A stretch of DNA of 64,000 nt from Heligmosomoides polygyrus polygyrus (GCA_947396885.1 OX377201.1:9224934-9288933); one strand, 5' to 3'; shown: positions 11,301 through 46,059, counted from the first letter of the stretch. A program made the numbers and translations. Notes: generated by a model from the sequence alone, not told the origin.

Positions 11301-12927
11301 GGGTCGACTGAATTTGGAAAAAATCGTGTCGCACAAGGCTAACCTGCATTTACGCAGCGCTGTAACTTTGTCCAGTCATAAGCTACATTATCGTGTTTTG
11401 GCACACTACTAGAAAATTTTGCTGCCTACAAAACCAACAAGCTGCAACCGGAAAGGTTCACACTTTACAGAGCTATCGCGCTCAGAAGACGCCGCGCGCA
11501 CAATTTAGCACAACAATGGTCATGCTCTCCTCGCTCTTACTCGCTCACATCACAGTTCTCGCCACTCTACGTAAAAACGTTCCATTCACCATCAAAAGCG
11601 CTATCGAACGGTGTCCAAGTTGGCCAGATTCAGAAATATGGGCTTTCGGTGACGTCATCGGCCCTCCGCCGCGGCCTTCACCCCGATGAAAATTGTCAAA
11701 AAATCGATTTTTCCAAAATTGGCCGAGATTGACACCGTTCGATAGAGCTCATCGAGTTGAAGAGAACAGTGTCATTGCGAGTGCCGAAAGCTCAAAACTG
11801 GAAGGAGTAAGGGCGGAAGAATCTTTGCCGTCCGCCGCTCTAAAGCGGCAGCTGTAACTAAGGCAGGTAGGCAGCTGGAGAGCTGTAAGCGCCTTCTTGT
11901 AAAGTACGTTAAGTTATCTGTTAGCCTATGCATTTGTAGGCCGTCAGCTCATCGCCTCTTCCCGCAGTGATCGCCTGAAATCGAAAAAAATTGGTTGTAC
12001 AAGCCTGACCTGCATCTTTGCACCACCGTAACTTTGTCAGTTCTTAGGCTACATCGCTGTGCTTTAGAGAGCTGCTAGAGCTTTTTACTGTCTACAAAAC
12101 CCACAAGCTGCAGCTGGGAGGGTTCACACATGACAGAGTTATCGGGCCCCAAACACGCCCGCGCGTGCAATTTGCGAGCGGTCGCGCCCACTCGATTGAT
12201 AGGTTCGATTCTATATGCATTGTTCGCGGCGCACTCCAGATGCAAGCTGGACAGTCCTAGATCAGCTCCTGAATAGGACGGATAGGGATTTCTGATAAAA
12301 CTCCTCAAACTCTCACTCTACAAGCTTTCGCGCCCACTCGATTGATAGGTTCGATTCTATATGCATTGTTCACGGCGCACTCCAGATGCAAGCTGGACAG
12401 TCCTAGAGCAATGCCTGAGTAGGAAGGCTAGGAATTTTCGTTAAAACTCCCCATGCGCTCACTGTTCAAGCTGTCGCTCGCTCTACAGGTTGTCGCTCAC
12501 ACTCGATTGATTCTGCCGGGCCTATATGCATTGTTCAGAGCGCGCGCCATGCCGGCAGTTAGTTCCAAACAGTAGACCATGCTCGTCCAAACGCATGGAT
12601 AGGCTCCTTCCATCAGCCCATCAGCCTAACGTCACTCTGCGAGCGGTCGCGCCCCCTCGATTGACTCTGCCGGCCTACATGCATTGTTCAGAGCGCGCGC
12701 CATGACGGAAGTTAGCTCCAAACAGTAGGTCATGCTCGTCCGAACGCATAGATAAGCTCCTTCATTCAGTCTAACGTCCAGAAGTTGAGGACGCCGCGCA
12801 CTAACGCGACTTGCCTCAGACGCGGCGCGTGGCGAGCGGAAAACGGCGCTCTCCGGCGCCCTTTTGCGCCGCTTCTCATCTTTTGCGCCGCTTATGCTTG
12901 TTGGACGCAGCGGCATGTCCGGTACTG
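8377..12927. mobile_element. 4.55-kb inner foldback element
   Basis: A long imperfect palindrome with tip CAGTACCGGACATGCCGC on the left and its inverse at 12,927, with TA on both sides. Arms pair about an axis near 10,650: for example 9,480-9,560 with 11,730-11,830, and 9,900-10,140 with 11,160-11,395. Within the arms a unit of about 0.6-0.7 kb recurs in both orientations, recognisable by CTATCGAACGGTGTCAATC and by GTAACTTTGTC. No transposase domain was found. ORFs here mirror each other across the axis and are artefacts of the repeat. Confidence 0.75.
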
Positions 12928-13239
12928 TATTAGGGTAAAAAATAGGGTTTAATAGGCCAAATATCTTCCTTCATTAGCTACTTAGGAGCTGTTGGTGTAA
13001 TTATCTCCCGCGAGTGGAGGGGTCAGCCGCGCCAGGTAGAAATTAGGTCACTGAATTGTTTTTCAGGCGCCCGCTAGATGCTTTGCAGCTCAGCGGGAAG
13101 AGGGCTCGGTGCTCACGAATATGTGTTTCAATTTACAATGCGCTCAATTTGAAGAGCGCTACAGAAAAGCGGCGGAAAAGGCGTTTTTTTCGCTTTTTCC
13201 ACCCAAAGACCAAAAGTTAAGGCCGGTATTGTATGTAAC

Positions 13240-13650
13240 CCATCAGATTAGGTAACTATGTTATGTGATACATGGAAAGCTCAAGAACAACGGAAATTTC
13301 AAAACATTCACATCTAGACATTGTTAGCGATCGATAATCAGTAATACTGATGTAAGTATAGTAGGGCTTTAAGAAAACTTCTAACCTCTATGTGAATTAG
13401 CTTCCAGCAGTAAAGCTAAACAAAGCTAGAAAAGTGTTCAGAATATCCGTGTGGAAATTGCAAAAAATGCTACATGCGATATTGGACTAGCTGTCTTGCG
13501 TTGTCATCTTCCAATATTGGGCACTGATATATGCCTGGAATTTATTTATGGAATTGCCAACGGGATGGCGATGAATAATGAGAACGGAGACGCAGGAGCG
13601 GATGGACCTAGTCCAATCGCATTTTTAGCACCAAGTTTCCAGTCAGCTAG
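13240..13650. other. Unassigned sequence
   Basis: AT-rich spacer right of the palindrome. One 73-codon ORF without motifs. Confidence 0.4.
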
Positions 13651-13887
13651 GCCTATGTTATACCATCGCTAATCCCTAGCGATGCCCTAAGGACTATGTC
13701 ATACCATCGCTCACCCACAAGCGAAGCCTAATGATAAGCCCCCATATCGATCGCGTGAAGCGATGAGTCGATATGAGAGCCTACCATTAGGCTTCGCTCG
13801 GGGTGAGCGGTGGTATGAAATAGCCTAATGATATGTCCCCATATCGATCGGGAGGCGCGACGCGATCGATATGGGAGCATATCATTA
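13651..13887. mobile_element. Composite hairpin MITE block
   Basis: Begins GGCCTATGTTATACCATCGC, the tip shared with 15,510 and 38,023. It contains an inverted pair around CATCGCTCACCC/GGGTGAGCGGTGG. Two small hairpins (about 13,728-13,789 and 13,825-13,887) share TAATGATA...CCCCATATCGATCG. It appears to be several small palindromes inserted into each other. Confidence 0.5.
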
Positions 13888-14014
13888 GGGGTCGTTTAGT
13901 GTGCGCGCGACGCGCGACGCGATGCATGTGTAGTGGCCAAATTGATCGAGCGACGCGATTGATCAACTCGGCCACTACACATGGCATCGCGTCGCGCGCA
14001 CACTAAACTACCCC
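13888..14014. mobile_element. Harbinger-like MITE (GGGGTCGTTTAG tip)
   Basis: A 127-bp palindrome from GGGGTCGTTTAGTGTGCGCG to GCGCACACTAAACTACCCC. It is preceded by TTA and followed by TAA. A relative occurs at 37,546-38,019. Confidence 0.65.
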
Positions 14015-14056
14015 TAATTCTTTGAGATTCTTCATGCAGAGGGTGGTGGTGCATCT

Positions 14057-14708
14057 GGGTTCGTACGTTATGCCGCTCCCTGGGTTACGGTAGTGGGCCG
14101 CGCCGCGCGCCACCGCCCCCGATCACGGTAGCTTGGCGTGTTGTTGAGCCCGCCTCGGACGGACGGGTCCGACTGCTGCCGACAGGGACGGCTAGTGACG
14201 TCATACGCGGGCGATCGCCGAGTCTGCTGGGCGCGCTAGGGCGCGAAAGGGTGTGCCGACTGCTTTCGACTGCGCTCCTTCTACTAGCGCAGAAGAAAGG
14301 AAACAGTTAAATGGTATGGTAACAGTTAAATGTTTGTGGAACATTTGACGTCTTTTGGTAGACTGAGGAAGTGGGAGCGTTTGTTAACTACGTTCGAGTG
14401 GGATGAGATCTGCTCACTCAGAAACCTTCGTATTTTTCCAACATACATGCTGAAGCGGAGGTATTTCACTGTCTCCCTTTTCTACCAAGCCGATAGAGCG
14501 TAGCCAACAGTCGGTGGTGCATAACTTCGTGCTCTAGCGCGCCCATTGAATAGGCGCGTATGACGTCACTAGCCGTCCCTGTCGGCAGCAGTCGGACGCG
14601 TCCGTCCGAGGCGGGCTCAACAACACGCCACGCTACCGTGATCGTGGGCGGTGGCGCGCGGCGCGGCCCGCTACCGTAACCCAGGGAGCGGCATAACGTA
14701 ACGCACCC
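14057..14708. mobile_element. Mutator-like inverted-repeat element, copy 1
   Basis: A 652-bp element whose ends are long GC-rich inverted repeats of about 190 bp (tip GGGTTCGTACGTTATGCCGC), including CCCTGGGTTACGGTAG and GACGTCA. It is flanked by an exact 10-bp direct repeat TGGTGCATCT at 14,047-14,056 and 14,709-14,718. Long inverted repeats with 9-10 bp target duplications are typical of Mutator-like elements. No transposase is present. A second copy is at 33,851-34,652. Confidence 0.75.
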
Positions 14709-14775
14709 TGGTGCATCTTGCTGTTGCCAGTCGGGATATTACCGAATTGCAATCTTACAGTTCGACATGACCAAG

Positions 14776-14960
14776 TAAGGGATAAAGGACAGCGCTAATC
14801 AATCCTTTCTAGGATGCGCCACACATTCAACCTTTATGTCCTGTAGGCATTTTGAATTTCGTATTTTGCCTATACAATGACTTTCGGTGGTCTATCAATG
14901 GGAAAGTCAGCGTTTTAATCTCCCAGACAAGCCTGGCATCAATTCACCGGTTTCGGACCG
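14776..14960 (-). repeat. tRNA-derived SINE family 1, partial copy
   Basis: The body and the AGGGATAAAGGAC tail match the family copies at 17,079, 18,280, 19,138 and 32,438. The tRNA-like head (right side) is missing or decayed here. Confidence 0.65.
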
Positions 14961-15091
14961 TGATTTGTTCCTATTGTGTTTGAACCATGCTACCATAGTG
15001 ATGAGAGCCGCACTGAGGATCAGCTGTCGTGATGTCGCCTGTCTCACGAACTCGGCATGTCGGCAGCCACAAAACTCTACTTCCCACCTAA

Positions 15092-15226
15092 GCCCTAGTT
15101 TATACTTGCGCCGAGACGCGGCGCGGCACCACGATCACCATAGATATCGATTTTTCGCGCCGCCTGGTCGATATCTATTCCGATCATCGTGCCGCGCAGC
15201 GCAGCGACGCAAGTGTAAACTACGGC
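15092..15226. mobile_element. Harbinger-like MITE, chain member 1
   Basis: A 135-bp palindrome, tip GCCCTAGTTTATACTTGCGC and end GCAAGTGTAAACTACGGC. Exact TAA triplets at 15,089-15,091 and 15,227-15,229. Confidence 0.7.
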
Positions 15227-15229
15227 TAA

Positions 15230-15361
15230 TGTCCTGTTTATACTTCGACGCCGAGCGACGCGACGCCACGTATTGTGGCCACATCGGGTGACGGGTGACG
15301 CGATCGATAAATTGGGCCACAATGCGTCGCGTCGCTCGGCGTCGGAAGTATAAACGGAGCC
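15230..15361. mobile_element. Harbinger-like MITE, chain member 2
   Basis: A 132-bp palindrome with arms TGTTTATACTTCGACGCCG and CGGCGTCGGAAGTATAAACG. It shares the left TAA with the previous element; the right triplet is TTA, so its own duplication is imperfect. Confidence 0.6.
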
Positions 15362-15364
15362 TTA

Positions 15365-15506
15365 ATGCCCCACAGAGTTCTGCGTCAGCGCCGCGGCCCT
15401 ATGCTTAACCATAGGGCAGAGACGCAGAGCTCGCCAACGGCGGCGTCCTTGCCCTATCCTTAACCATTGCGGCGAGCGGCGTTGCCGCAGAACTCTGTGG
15501 GGGCCT
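15365..15506. mobile_element. Harbinger-like MITE, chain member 3
   Basis: A 142-bp palindrome from ATGCCCCACAGAGTTCTGCG to GCAGAACTCTGTGGGGGCCT. Exact TTA triplets at 15,362-15,364 and 15,507-15,509. A relative is at 38,304-38,446. Confidence 0.7.
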
Positions 15507-15509
15507 TTA

Positions 15510-16196
15510 GGCCTATGTTATGGGGGGCAGTCGTTCGGTACATCGTGCTACCCGCAGCCCACTTCCCGCCCTGCCCGCGCCGCCCTATTTGGACAAGTTT
15601 GCTGCGCTCGAAACCGTCGTCAATTGGCGTGACATCGTCCAAAAACCTAACAACTGATAGGGTACGGTTGGGAAGCGCATCTCGGGGAACACTGGAGTCA
15701 TTTTCCAATCGGTTCGGTTATGGAGGTAGTGGATGAAATGAGAACGTCGCTCTTCTCTCTAAATTCTTTCAATTTTCACCACAATTCTTCAAATTTTTGC
15801 CTCAACTAGAGACTATGGGTGAATCCGGTCAGTTCTACACTGGCGGGACCTGAAGAAAGCCTTGGTTCTGCAGCTGAAAACTTTTGTTCCAAATATAGTG
15901 AACGAGGTTCTGACTCTTGTCTCAAGAACGAAATCAGTTCCGGATAGAGATGCAGGGCTAAGGGAAGTGATTAGAAGTGCAATGCCTCCATGTGAAGGCA
16001 GGGACCCGGACATCTTGTCCTCGGCGCGCCACTCGCCCCGCCCCTTCCTGACGGCGGTGTATCTAACGACTCTCCGCCCTATGTTATACTTCGGTGACGC
16101 TATTGCCGGCGGCGTCAGTGACGCTGTGTTATGCGGGCTGCTACGCACTGCGTAGCAGCCCGCGCAACACAGCACCGCCGAAGTATAACATAGGCC
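15510..16196. mobile_element. Harbinger-like MITE, chain member 4
   Basis: A 687-bp element starting GGCCTATGTTATGGGG and ending AAGTATAACATAGGCC. Exact TTA triplets at 15,507-15,509 and 16,197-16,199. A small hairpin element of the same tip family sits at its right end (about 16,074-16,196). Confidence 0.65.
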
Positions 16197-16199
16197 TTA

Positions 16200-16377
16200 G
16201 TCGATATGGCATACTTCTTCGCGCCGCGCGCGGAGCTTAGCGTCGGTCCTAGGTGGATTGCCTTCGCAGAGCGATCAGCGATGGCGGCACTGAGAACAAG
16301 CACTGAGAACTTCGCATCCTTTGGAGTCGCTCTGCAATGTTCAACGATTCCATTCCAACGGAATTATGCACAAGGCC
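16200..16377. mobile_element. Partial Harbinger-like MITE, chain member 5
   Basis: Matches the right half of 3,271-3,605 (GGCATACTTCTTCGCGCCGCG onward) and ends GCACAAGGCC. TTA triplets lie at 16,197-16,199 and 16,378-16,380. Confidence 0.55.
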
Positions 16378-16380
16378 TTA

Positions 16381-17078
16381 AGATGTTTTAGCTTAAGATG
16401 CGACTGCAATTATAACGCGGTTTTGGCACTATTGTACTTTCACGACTCCACAGGTTGAAGGGAGTTCGAGAAAATTTTCCGCCTAAACTTCTCCCAGGAG
16501 TAATTTGGGGTGTTATCACGAATCTAACATTCATTTTGCATATTATGCTAGAGTACTGTAGATTACGATAGGTGTCAGTGGCTAAGTGATTAACTAGACA
16601 GTTTAGTTACCCGTACCTACCATAATCGGCCGAAATTCCAAAAACTGATGTCAGATTCGTGATTAGCATCCCAAATAAATCCCTACCCCTCCCCCTAGGC
16701 GAAGTTGGGGCGAAATCGGTGGGTATGACCTAGATTGCTTTAGTCACCTGTACCTACCGTAACGAACAATAATATGCCGAAATTTCGAAAACGGATGTCA
16801 GACTCGTGACCAGCACCCTAAAGAAGCCCTGGACGAAGTTTGTGAAAAAATGTTTTTCGAGCTCTCCTCGACCTCTGAAGTGAAATACAATAGTGCCCCG
16901 GATTTTCTCTGGCTCCTTAAAAGGCATATTGGTAAGGAGTGTATTTATGCAGTGTGTTTATGCCTTAAAATTTCTGTATTTACAACGCTTACCAAGATGG
17001 TTAGGAAATGCCATTTACCACCGCTTTTACTGCTTTGATGACAATTTAATTGTATACAAGGTCGGTTTAGCAGTGCCT
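16381..17078. other. Unassigned sequence
   Basis: It contains a diverged internal duplication of about 180 bp (AGTCACCTGTACCTACCGTAA near 16,741; AGTTACCCGTACCTACC near 16,605). No gene recognised. Confidence 0.4.
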
Positions 17079-17385
17079 AAGGATAAAGGATAAAGGACGG
17101 CGCTATTCAATCCTCTTTGGGATGCGCCACGCATCCTACCTCCACGGGATGTCGTGGGGGCGTGTTGAATGTGTATTTGGCCATAAAATGACTTGCGGTG
17201 GCCAGCCGATATACAAGTCAGTGCTTTATCCTTTCCTGACAAGTTTGGTACCAATTCACCGACCCCGGAGGGATGGAAGGCTTGGTTGGCCTAGGCAGGA
17301 AATTCGAACCAGGAACCTGGTATCGGGTGCAGGCGACAGCCGGCGCCTCCTCCGACTGCGCCCACGCGCCCCAGCAGTGCTTACG
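17079..17385 (-). repeat. tRNA-derived SINE family 1, copy 2
   Basis: On the minus strand, an RNA polymerase III-type head (A-box-like GGGCGCAGTCGGAGG near 17,360, B-box-like GGTTCGAATTTCC near 17,305) leads a body of about 230 bp. The 3' tail is built from a short tandem repeat (TCCTTTATCCTTTA). ORFs across it are not coding. Confidence 0.75.
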
Positions 17386-18279
17386 TAGTGGAAGAGGAGC
17401 GCGGGAAAGCAAGGGGCTTGACCAACCCAACCTATTGCCGGTAAAAAGCGCAAGAATTGCTTCATGCAGTTTCTAAAACAAACAGAAACTATTTTGTTGA
17501 CATAGTAGTGCAGAACGTCTCGCAACGCTTTGCTGATATAGATGCGTTTATAAGCCGTTTGTTTCCGATCTGCTGACATAAATTCTTTTATTGCCTGCGC
17601 TGGTGCGAGCTGCAGCAGTCTTTCACTAGAGCACGATATCTGTACTATGAGGCTAACTTCGGTACGTTAAACTCTGTTGTTTTCACTGAAAAGAGTTTGC
17701 CTTCTTCACTGCATAAGACAGGTTGATTGGTCGTCCTCAGTGTGCAGAGGATCGTTGCGAAGTCGCTAAAATCACTTCAAACTCCATCGCCGACAAGGTC
17801 GACGACTCGTTAAGGTAGGCAAAATCAATGATTTAGTACTGCTTGAGTCATTCCAGCCGAATTTTCATGCAAATAAGATAGCGATCAGCGGACGCGACGG
17901 CACCGCCACCAGCCGGACGGCCGACCGGCCGTCCCGTGCGTCCATCTCCAAGCCCCTGGTACGATAAGGACTTTGAGGGTTTTTTTCGCTGTCTGACTTG
18001 TCACGTCACTGGACGAATCGAGTCAGTCGATAGTTATTCCAGGCAGGCAGTTCGGTCGTTCGTTCTGCTGTTTGTTCGCCTGAGTTCTGACCACCTGCAG
18101 CGTTGTTCTCGCTTCAAAGGCTTCCTCTAACGTACCGTTACTTTTTGCATCGTCAGTGTCCTAAGCCTAGTTTCCTTGCAGTTCTTCATAGGCAAATAAC
18201 AGTATTTTCTTCCACTTTTCCGTTATGTTTCCATCACACTGTGGCCGATCGAAGGAGGGACGTTCGAGGTGAGTGCGTA
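17386..18279. other. Unassigned sequence
   Basis: No supported exon or repeat boundary was found in this stretch. Confidence 0.35.
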
Positions 18280-18552
18280 GGAATAAAGGGTAAAGGTTAG
18301 AGGCAAGCGTTAATCCTTCCCTTTCGTGATGCGCCACGAATTCTGTTTCTACAATATGTCGTGTAGGCATCTGAATGGGTAGTTGGCCTACACGATGACT
18401 TGCGATGGACATGTCAGTGTTTTACCCTTCACAAACAGGTCCGGTATCAATTCATCGACCCCTTGGTTAATCTGGGCGCGACCCGAACCAGGAACTTCTA
18501 ATCAATGGTGCAAGTCTATGCCTCTTCCGAGTGCGCTGCCGCACGCACACGT
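18280..18552 (-). repeat. tRNA-derived SINE family 1, copy 3
   Basis: Head GGCAGCGCACTCGGAAG (A box) and GGTTCGGGTCG (B box) on the minus strand. The body matches copy 2; degraded tail GAATAAAGGGTAAAGG at the left. Confidence 0.7.
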
Positions 18553-18684
18553 TTCTGATCACCTTCTGCTTATTCTGTATTTGTTTCGAATCTGCTACAG
18601 AGTATATGTGATGAGCACAGCGGCAAAGGTACTCGCTTGTGAGAAAGCCGAATCGCCGAAACGGTGAGTTGGCGGGAAAGCTTA

Positions 18685-19010
18685 AGGCCTCGTTTATACT
18701 TCCGACGCCATGCGACGCGACGGTATGTAAAGTGGCCAAATTGATCGATCGCGTCGCTCAATCAATATGGCCACCATCCTTCCGCACTAGACACCTCCTA
18801 CTCACCCCTTTTTCCTCATCTTTTGCAGTTTTGTTGTCAATGTTTACAATACTGATATGTTGACGACGCTTGCTTGCATGGAAAATCTGCCTAGATTGCT
18901 TGAGAATGTTCTTCGGCTTTTTTATATATGGCGCGTCTTATTACGTATTCAATAAATAAATAAATAAAATGTGGCGTCACGTCGCTCGGCGTCGAAGTAT
19001 AAACGGGGCC
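18685..19010. mobile_element. Harbinger-like MITE with internal insertion
   Basis: Inverted ends AGGCCTCGTTTATACTTCCG and GTCGAAGTATAAACGGGGCC; TTA lies left and TAA right. About 200 bp between the arms (18,770-18,970) end in an AATA-rich tract and look like a separate LINE-type insertion. Confidence 0.55.
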
Positions 19011-19013
19011 TAA

Positions 19014-19137
19014 GGGGCGACGTAATGTGCGTTTATAGTTCGACGCCGAACGAGGCGAAGCCACATTGATTAGGCGACGCGACCAATCAATTTAGCCACT
19101 ATACATGCCGTCGCGTCGCCCGGCGATGGAAGCATAA
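19014..19137. mobile_element. Small Harbinger-like MITE
   Basis: A palindromic segment starting GGGGCGACGTAATGTGCG, with inner arms around GACGCCG/CGGCGATGG. It abuts the previous element with only TAA between them. Confidence 0.45.
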
Positions 19138-19425
19138 ATGCATAATTCAGTACCTTTTGGGGAGCGCCACGCATTCTATTATACTTCCACAAGAATCGTC
19201 TATGGTGATAGATGTATAGCTACGGATTTGGCCTATACAATGACTAGACAGCCGATGGAGAAGTCAGCGCTTTATCCTTCCGAGACAAATCTGGTACGAA
19301 TTCACCGACCCCGGAGGGATGGAAGGCTTGGTTGACCTGGGCGGGGAAACCGAACCAGGAACCTGGGACTGGGTGCACACGACAGCCGACGTCTCATTCG
19401 ACTGCGCTACCACACAGCTGTGGAA
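19138..19425 (-). repeat. tRNA-derived SINE family 1, copy 4
   Basis: The head on the minus strand is clear: TGTGGTAGCGCAGTCG (A box) and GGTTCGGTTTCC (B box). The usual left-hand tail is missing. Confidence 0.7.
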
Positions 19426-19439
19426 ACTTTTGCTTAATA

Positions 19440-19715
19440 TTTTATTTATTTATTTGTTTCATTTGTTTTATAGATGCGAAGTGGGACAAACGCTGAAGAA
19501 GAAGAAGATTTGTTTTATAGATGCACCATACATAAGTGCGCTTAAAACAGGAGCAAGAACAAGCAACCTTTGCACAGTTTCAAGAAATTCATCACATTAA
19601 ATTCAACACTGATGAAACAGACAAAAAAAGACAAAAGGCAAGACATACCAATATGCGCTGCAATTGGCAAAGTATAGTGTTTTGCAGCAATTCAGAAGCC
19701 TAGATACAAGGAGAC
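19440..19715 (-). mobile_element. LINE 3' UTR fragment
   Basis: A TTTA tract (19,444) is followed by sequence matching the 3' UTR of the CR1-like LINE at 24.4 kb, for example ATATGCGCTGCAATTGG and TAGATACAAGGAG. It is a 5'-truncated copy. Confidence 0.55.
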
Positions 19716-19967
19716 TGTAGTAACGAAGACATATGGCCTTCGCTCGCTGCAATTTTCGCTTTTTTCAGTGTTTATTTTGATGAACCGCGTATGTTGTCAC
19801 AGGTGTACCATCAAGGTGTTGAGTCTGGCGGCTGCGCTTCCCTGCAGCGCATTGTTTGCTCTAGTTGCTCTCGGCCACCTCGTGTTTTACCTCATTGAAT
19901 GGGTGTCGAATCGATCCTCGTTTTTTCTGTGTGTCACACAGCCGGTTCAGCGATAGCAAACTGCTGG

Positions 19968-19974
19968 ATTTCAG
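19968..19974 (+). promoter_or_regulatory. Probable spliced-leader trans-splice acceptor
   Basis: ATTTCAG lies 5 nt before the Rab gene 1 start codon, matching the nematode TTTCAG acceptor. No upstream donor exon is needed for this ORF, so it is read as a trans-splice site (inference). Confidence 0.6.
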
Positions 19975-19979
19975 AACAG

Positions 19980-38763
<18,784 letters not shown>

Positions 38764-38764
38764 A

Positions 38765-40518
38765 TTATTTGTCGTTTATAATGTTCTTGAAGATGATATT
38801 GGTGTAGATACACTCCCAGGTGTGCCGCTCCGCCAACAATGGCAAGCGGCGCACAAGAGGGGAAGCGGCAAATTTTGCGCTGAAAGTGCTCTTACTGCCA
38901 ACCATTGGGCTCTTTCTAGGTTGGGCCCTGCGCCACTACCAGGCCATTGGGTCGTACTTCGATCTCTATCAGCTCCCTGGCCAGTCTGTACATCGCCTCT
39001 TCAAGCACGTCTCTTTCCTTCTCTTCATAGTATAACAGGCAATGAAGATATTCTGGCTTTAACCGTTCTTCTCGAGACACGAGTAATTAATAATTTCAAC
39101 AGACACGAAAAGATCATACACATTTACTTCTTCTAAACACACACTACGGTCCAACGATATACGAAACCTACAAATCAAGCAACTCAATTCCCTACGTCGC
39201 TGGAGGAACCCTTGTAAAAACCCGCAAGGCATATACGAGGTCCTGCCTAGGGCGCGTGTCGACGAGGCAGTGCTCCTCGCCAAGGAGCTGCGGCTACCTC
39301 AGCTTGGTGTCCATACCGAGACGATCCTCTTTCCTTTCACTCGGTACTGCGCGTCCTTAATTCTGGCCTTGGTGTTACTGCAGCTAGATTTAGGCTATGC
39401 AGGATCCACGAGGTCTCCAGCACACGGCAGACGAAAGACAGCCGTCCGGGCAGATGACAGGCAAATGACTGAAGCCCGCGCGGGCGACCCGCGTTCACAG
39501 TCGCTCACGGAATATCGATCTCGCGCGTCGACTAGTGTGCGGCGGGACCCACAAGACGCAGAGACTTTGCGTCCTTTGAAGAGTCGTGGCGAAAGTCATG
39601 ACAAACCCAACGTCCAGATTACAGTTGCCCACCCGACTAGGTCACATGTATCTAAATTTGTTATCATTAAACATTAAATAATTAACTTAATTAGTTATCT
39701 CCTTCACCGAAGAGCCTTGGGGTAACTAATTGTAAACGTCTTTTGTATGAAGGTAGAGGCAACAAACAAGACAACTTTATCGACGTTGTCTTTGTTGTTG
39801 TTGTTTACTGCACCATTTTTGCTACGATTGTTGTTGAACTATGTCTTCTGCCTTTGAGGGTGCTGAGGAATGTGATTATTCTTTATTTATAAACCTTATT
39901 TTAAAAAAACCGAAATCAAAAACCGAATTCTATTGTTAGTTGGCATTAAGATGAAGACCGCTTCTCGGAAACAAAATGTGTTTCCTCCTTTCACACCTTT
40001 CTCCTTCCGTGAAATCTGGTCCGAGACTAACTGTAGCACCCGATCACCCTACCGTAATAGAGCTCAACGTTTGGTCCTTTACAGGATATAGAGGTACCTA
40101 AAGTAACGCAGAAATTGTTTTCAAGCTAATTTCGGTTCTATCTCATCGATTTGGATTTTGCGAAGAATCGAATTGTGCGACGAAATTCGAACTCGGCGCG
40201 GAACAAAATTCATCTACAAGCAGCGGTCGACGTTTTCAGACAACTGGAAATGTGACACATTCTGACATCACGTCACTAAAACGTCAATTTTGGATGTCTT
40301 TTGAAAAAACCTCTGACGTCGTAGCCTATAGAACTACCAGAACTACTTTGAGGTGACGCTGTCCAATGCGCTATCTGCGAGCACTTGGCAACGGTCTGAT
40401 AACGTACGTGGCGTGGAGGAATCAATGCCAACTTATCGGAAACGTTTTTCCGAGTCGTTGAGTCTCCTCTCCACGTACTATTGTCCTGAACAACCGCTTG
40501 CAACTATCCGCGGCAGTG
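38765..40518. other. Intergenic region between the two Rab genes
   Basis: About 1.8 kb with no supported gene. 38,815-38,880 (CCGCTCCGCCAACAATGG...GCGGCGCAC) faintly resembles the tip region of the inner palindrome at 8,377. A 135-codon ORF at 39,270-39,677 has no recognised domain. Promoter elements for gene 2 must lie here, but none could be identified. Confidence 0.4.
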
Positions 40519-40524
40519 ATTCAG
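40519..40524 (+). promoter_or_regulatory. Candidate trans-splice acceptor, Rab gene 2
   Basis: ATTCAG lies 52 nt before the gene 2 ATG. Weaker and more distant than for gene 1. Confidence 0.3.
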
Positions 40525-40576
40525 CGCGGCCGTAAAGGTCCTACCCACGCTTGTGTCGACAAGCCGTCACCCTACA

Positions 40577-45293
<4,717 letters not shown>

Positions 45294-45297
45294 TATA

Positions 45298-45324
45298 AAT
45301 AAATTCAAAAAATACAATAATAAA
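45298..45324 (+). terminator. Poly(A) signals of Rab gene 2
   Basis: AATAAA at 45,298-45,303 and again at 45,319-45,324, 4 and 25 nt after the stop. Confidence 0.6.
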
Positions 45325-45349
45325 GTAAACACATTATCAAATGGCTTTT

Positions 45350-45775
45350 AACCTATATCAGGAGCAAGTTTCGTACCGTTTGAACGACATCCGCAGAAAA
45401 TCGATAATTTGACCAATATCGATTGATGGCGGTCGATACTTCAAACGAACATAGGTTCGTGTTCGGCAACCTCGACTGCCCATAGGGCTAAAGTTTCGTA
45501 CCTCTTGAGTGACATCCACAGAAAGTCGACAACTTTTTTAATATCGATTGATAACGATCGATACTTCAAAAACAAATTTTAGGTTCGTGTTCAGTAACTT
45601 TGATTACCACCAGGGCTGAAGTTTCCGACCGTTTGAACGTCATCTACAGAAAATCGATAATTTGATCAATATCGATGGCGATCGATACCTTTAAAACAAA
45701 GTTTAGATTCGTGTTCACCAACCTCGATTACTCTCAGGACTAAAATTTCGAGTCATTGTTGATCGCCATCAATCA
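45350..45775. repeat. GATCGATAC satellite-like tandem repeat
   Basis: About four diverged units of roughly 100-120 bp containing AAAATCGATAATTTGATC, GATGGCGATCGATACTT and TTCGTGTTCA. The same unit makes up the interior of the Helitron-like elements at 23.8, 31.1 and 46.1 kb. Confidence 0.7.
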
Positions 45776-45818
45776 TTGAGTATCCCCAATACGGCCATCC
45801 CCCACTCCAGTTGCGACG

Positions 45819-46059
<241 letters not shown>

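Larger units (their letters stand above)
7484..13231. mobile_element. Outer palindromic TA-target element, split by insertions
   Basis: The two arms (7,484-7,786 and 12,930-13,231, about 300 bp each) are near-perfect inverted repeats with the tip CAATACCGGCCTTAACTTTT. TA flanks both ends (7,482-7,483 and 13,232-13,233). Joined at the central TA, the arms would form a simple hairpin MITE of about 0.6 kb. Instead the centre holds a 586-bp MITE and a 4.55-kb inner palindrome. No transposase ORF is present. The TA duplication points to a Tc1/mariner-superfamily mobiliser (inference). Confidence 0.8.

Noticed and set aside
8507..12916. Numerous 60-100 codon ORFs
   Set aside because: They occur as mirrored pairs in the two arms of the palindrome, as expected from repeated sequence rather than genes.
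15862..16175. Overlapping plus and minus ORFs of 97-120 codons
   Set aside because: They lie in a GC-rich palindromic MITE, where long chance ORFs are expected on both strands.
39270..39677. 135-codon ORF between the Rab genes
   Set aside because: No motif, no conserved counterpart in the window, and no splice or trans-splice signal that would make it a gene.
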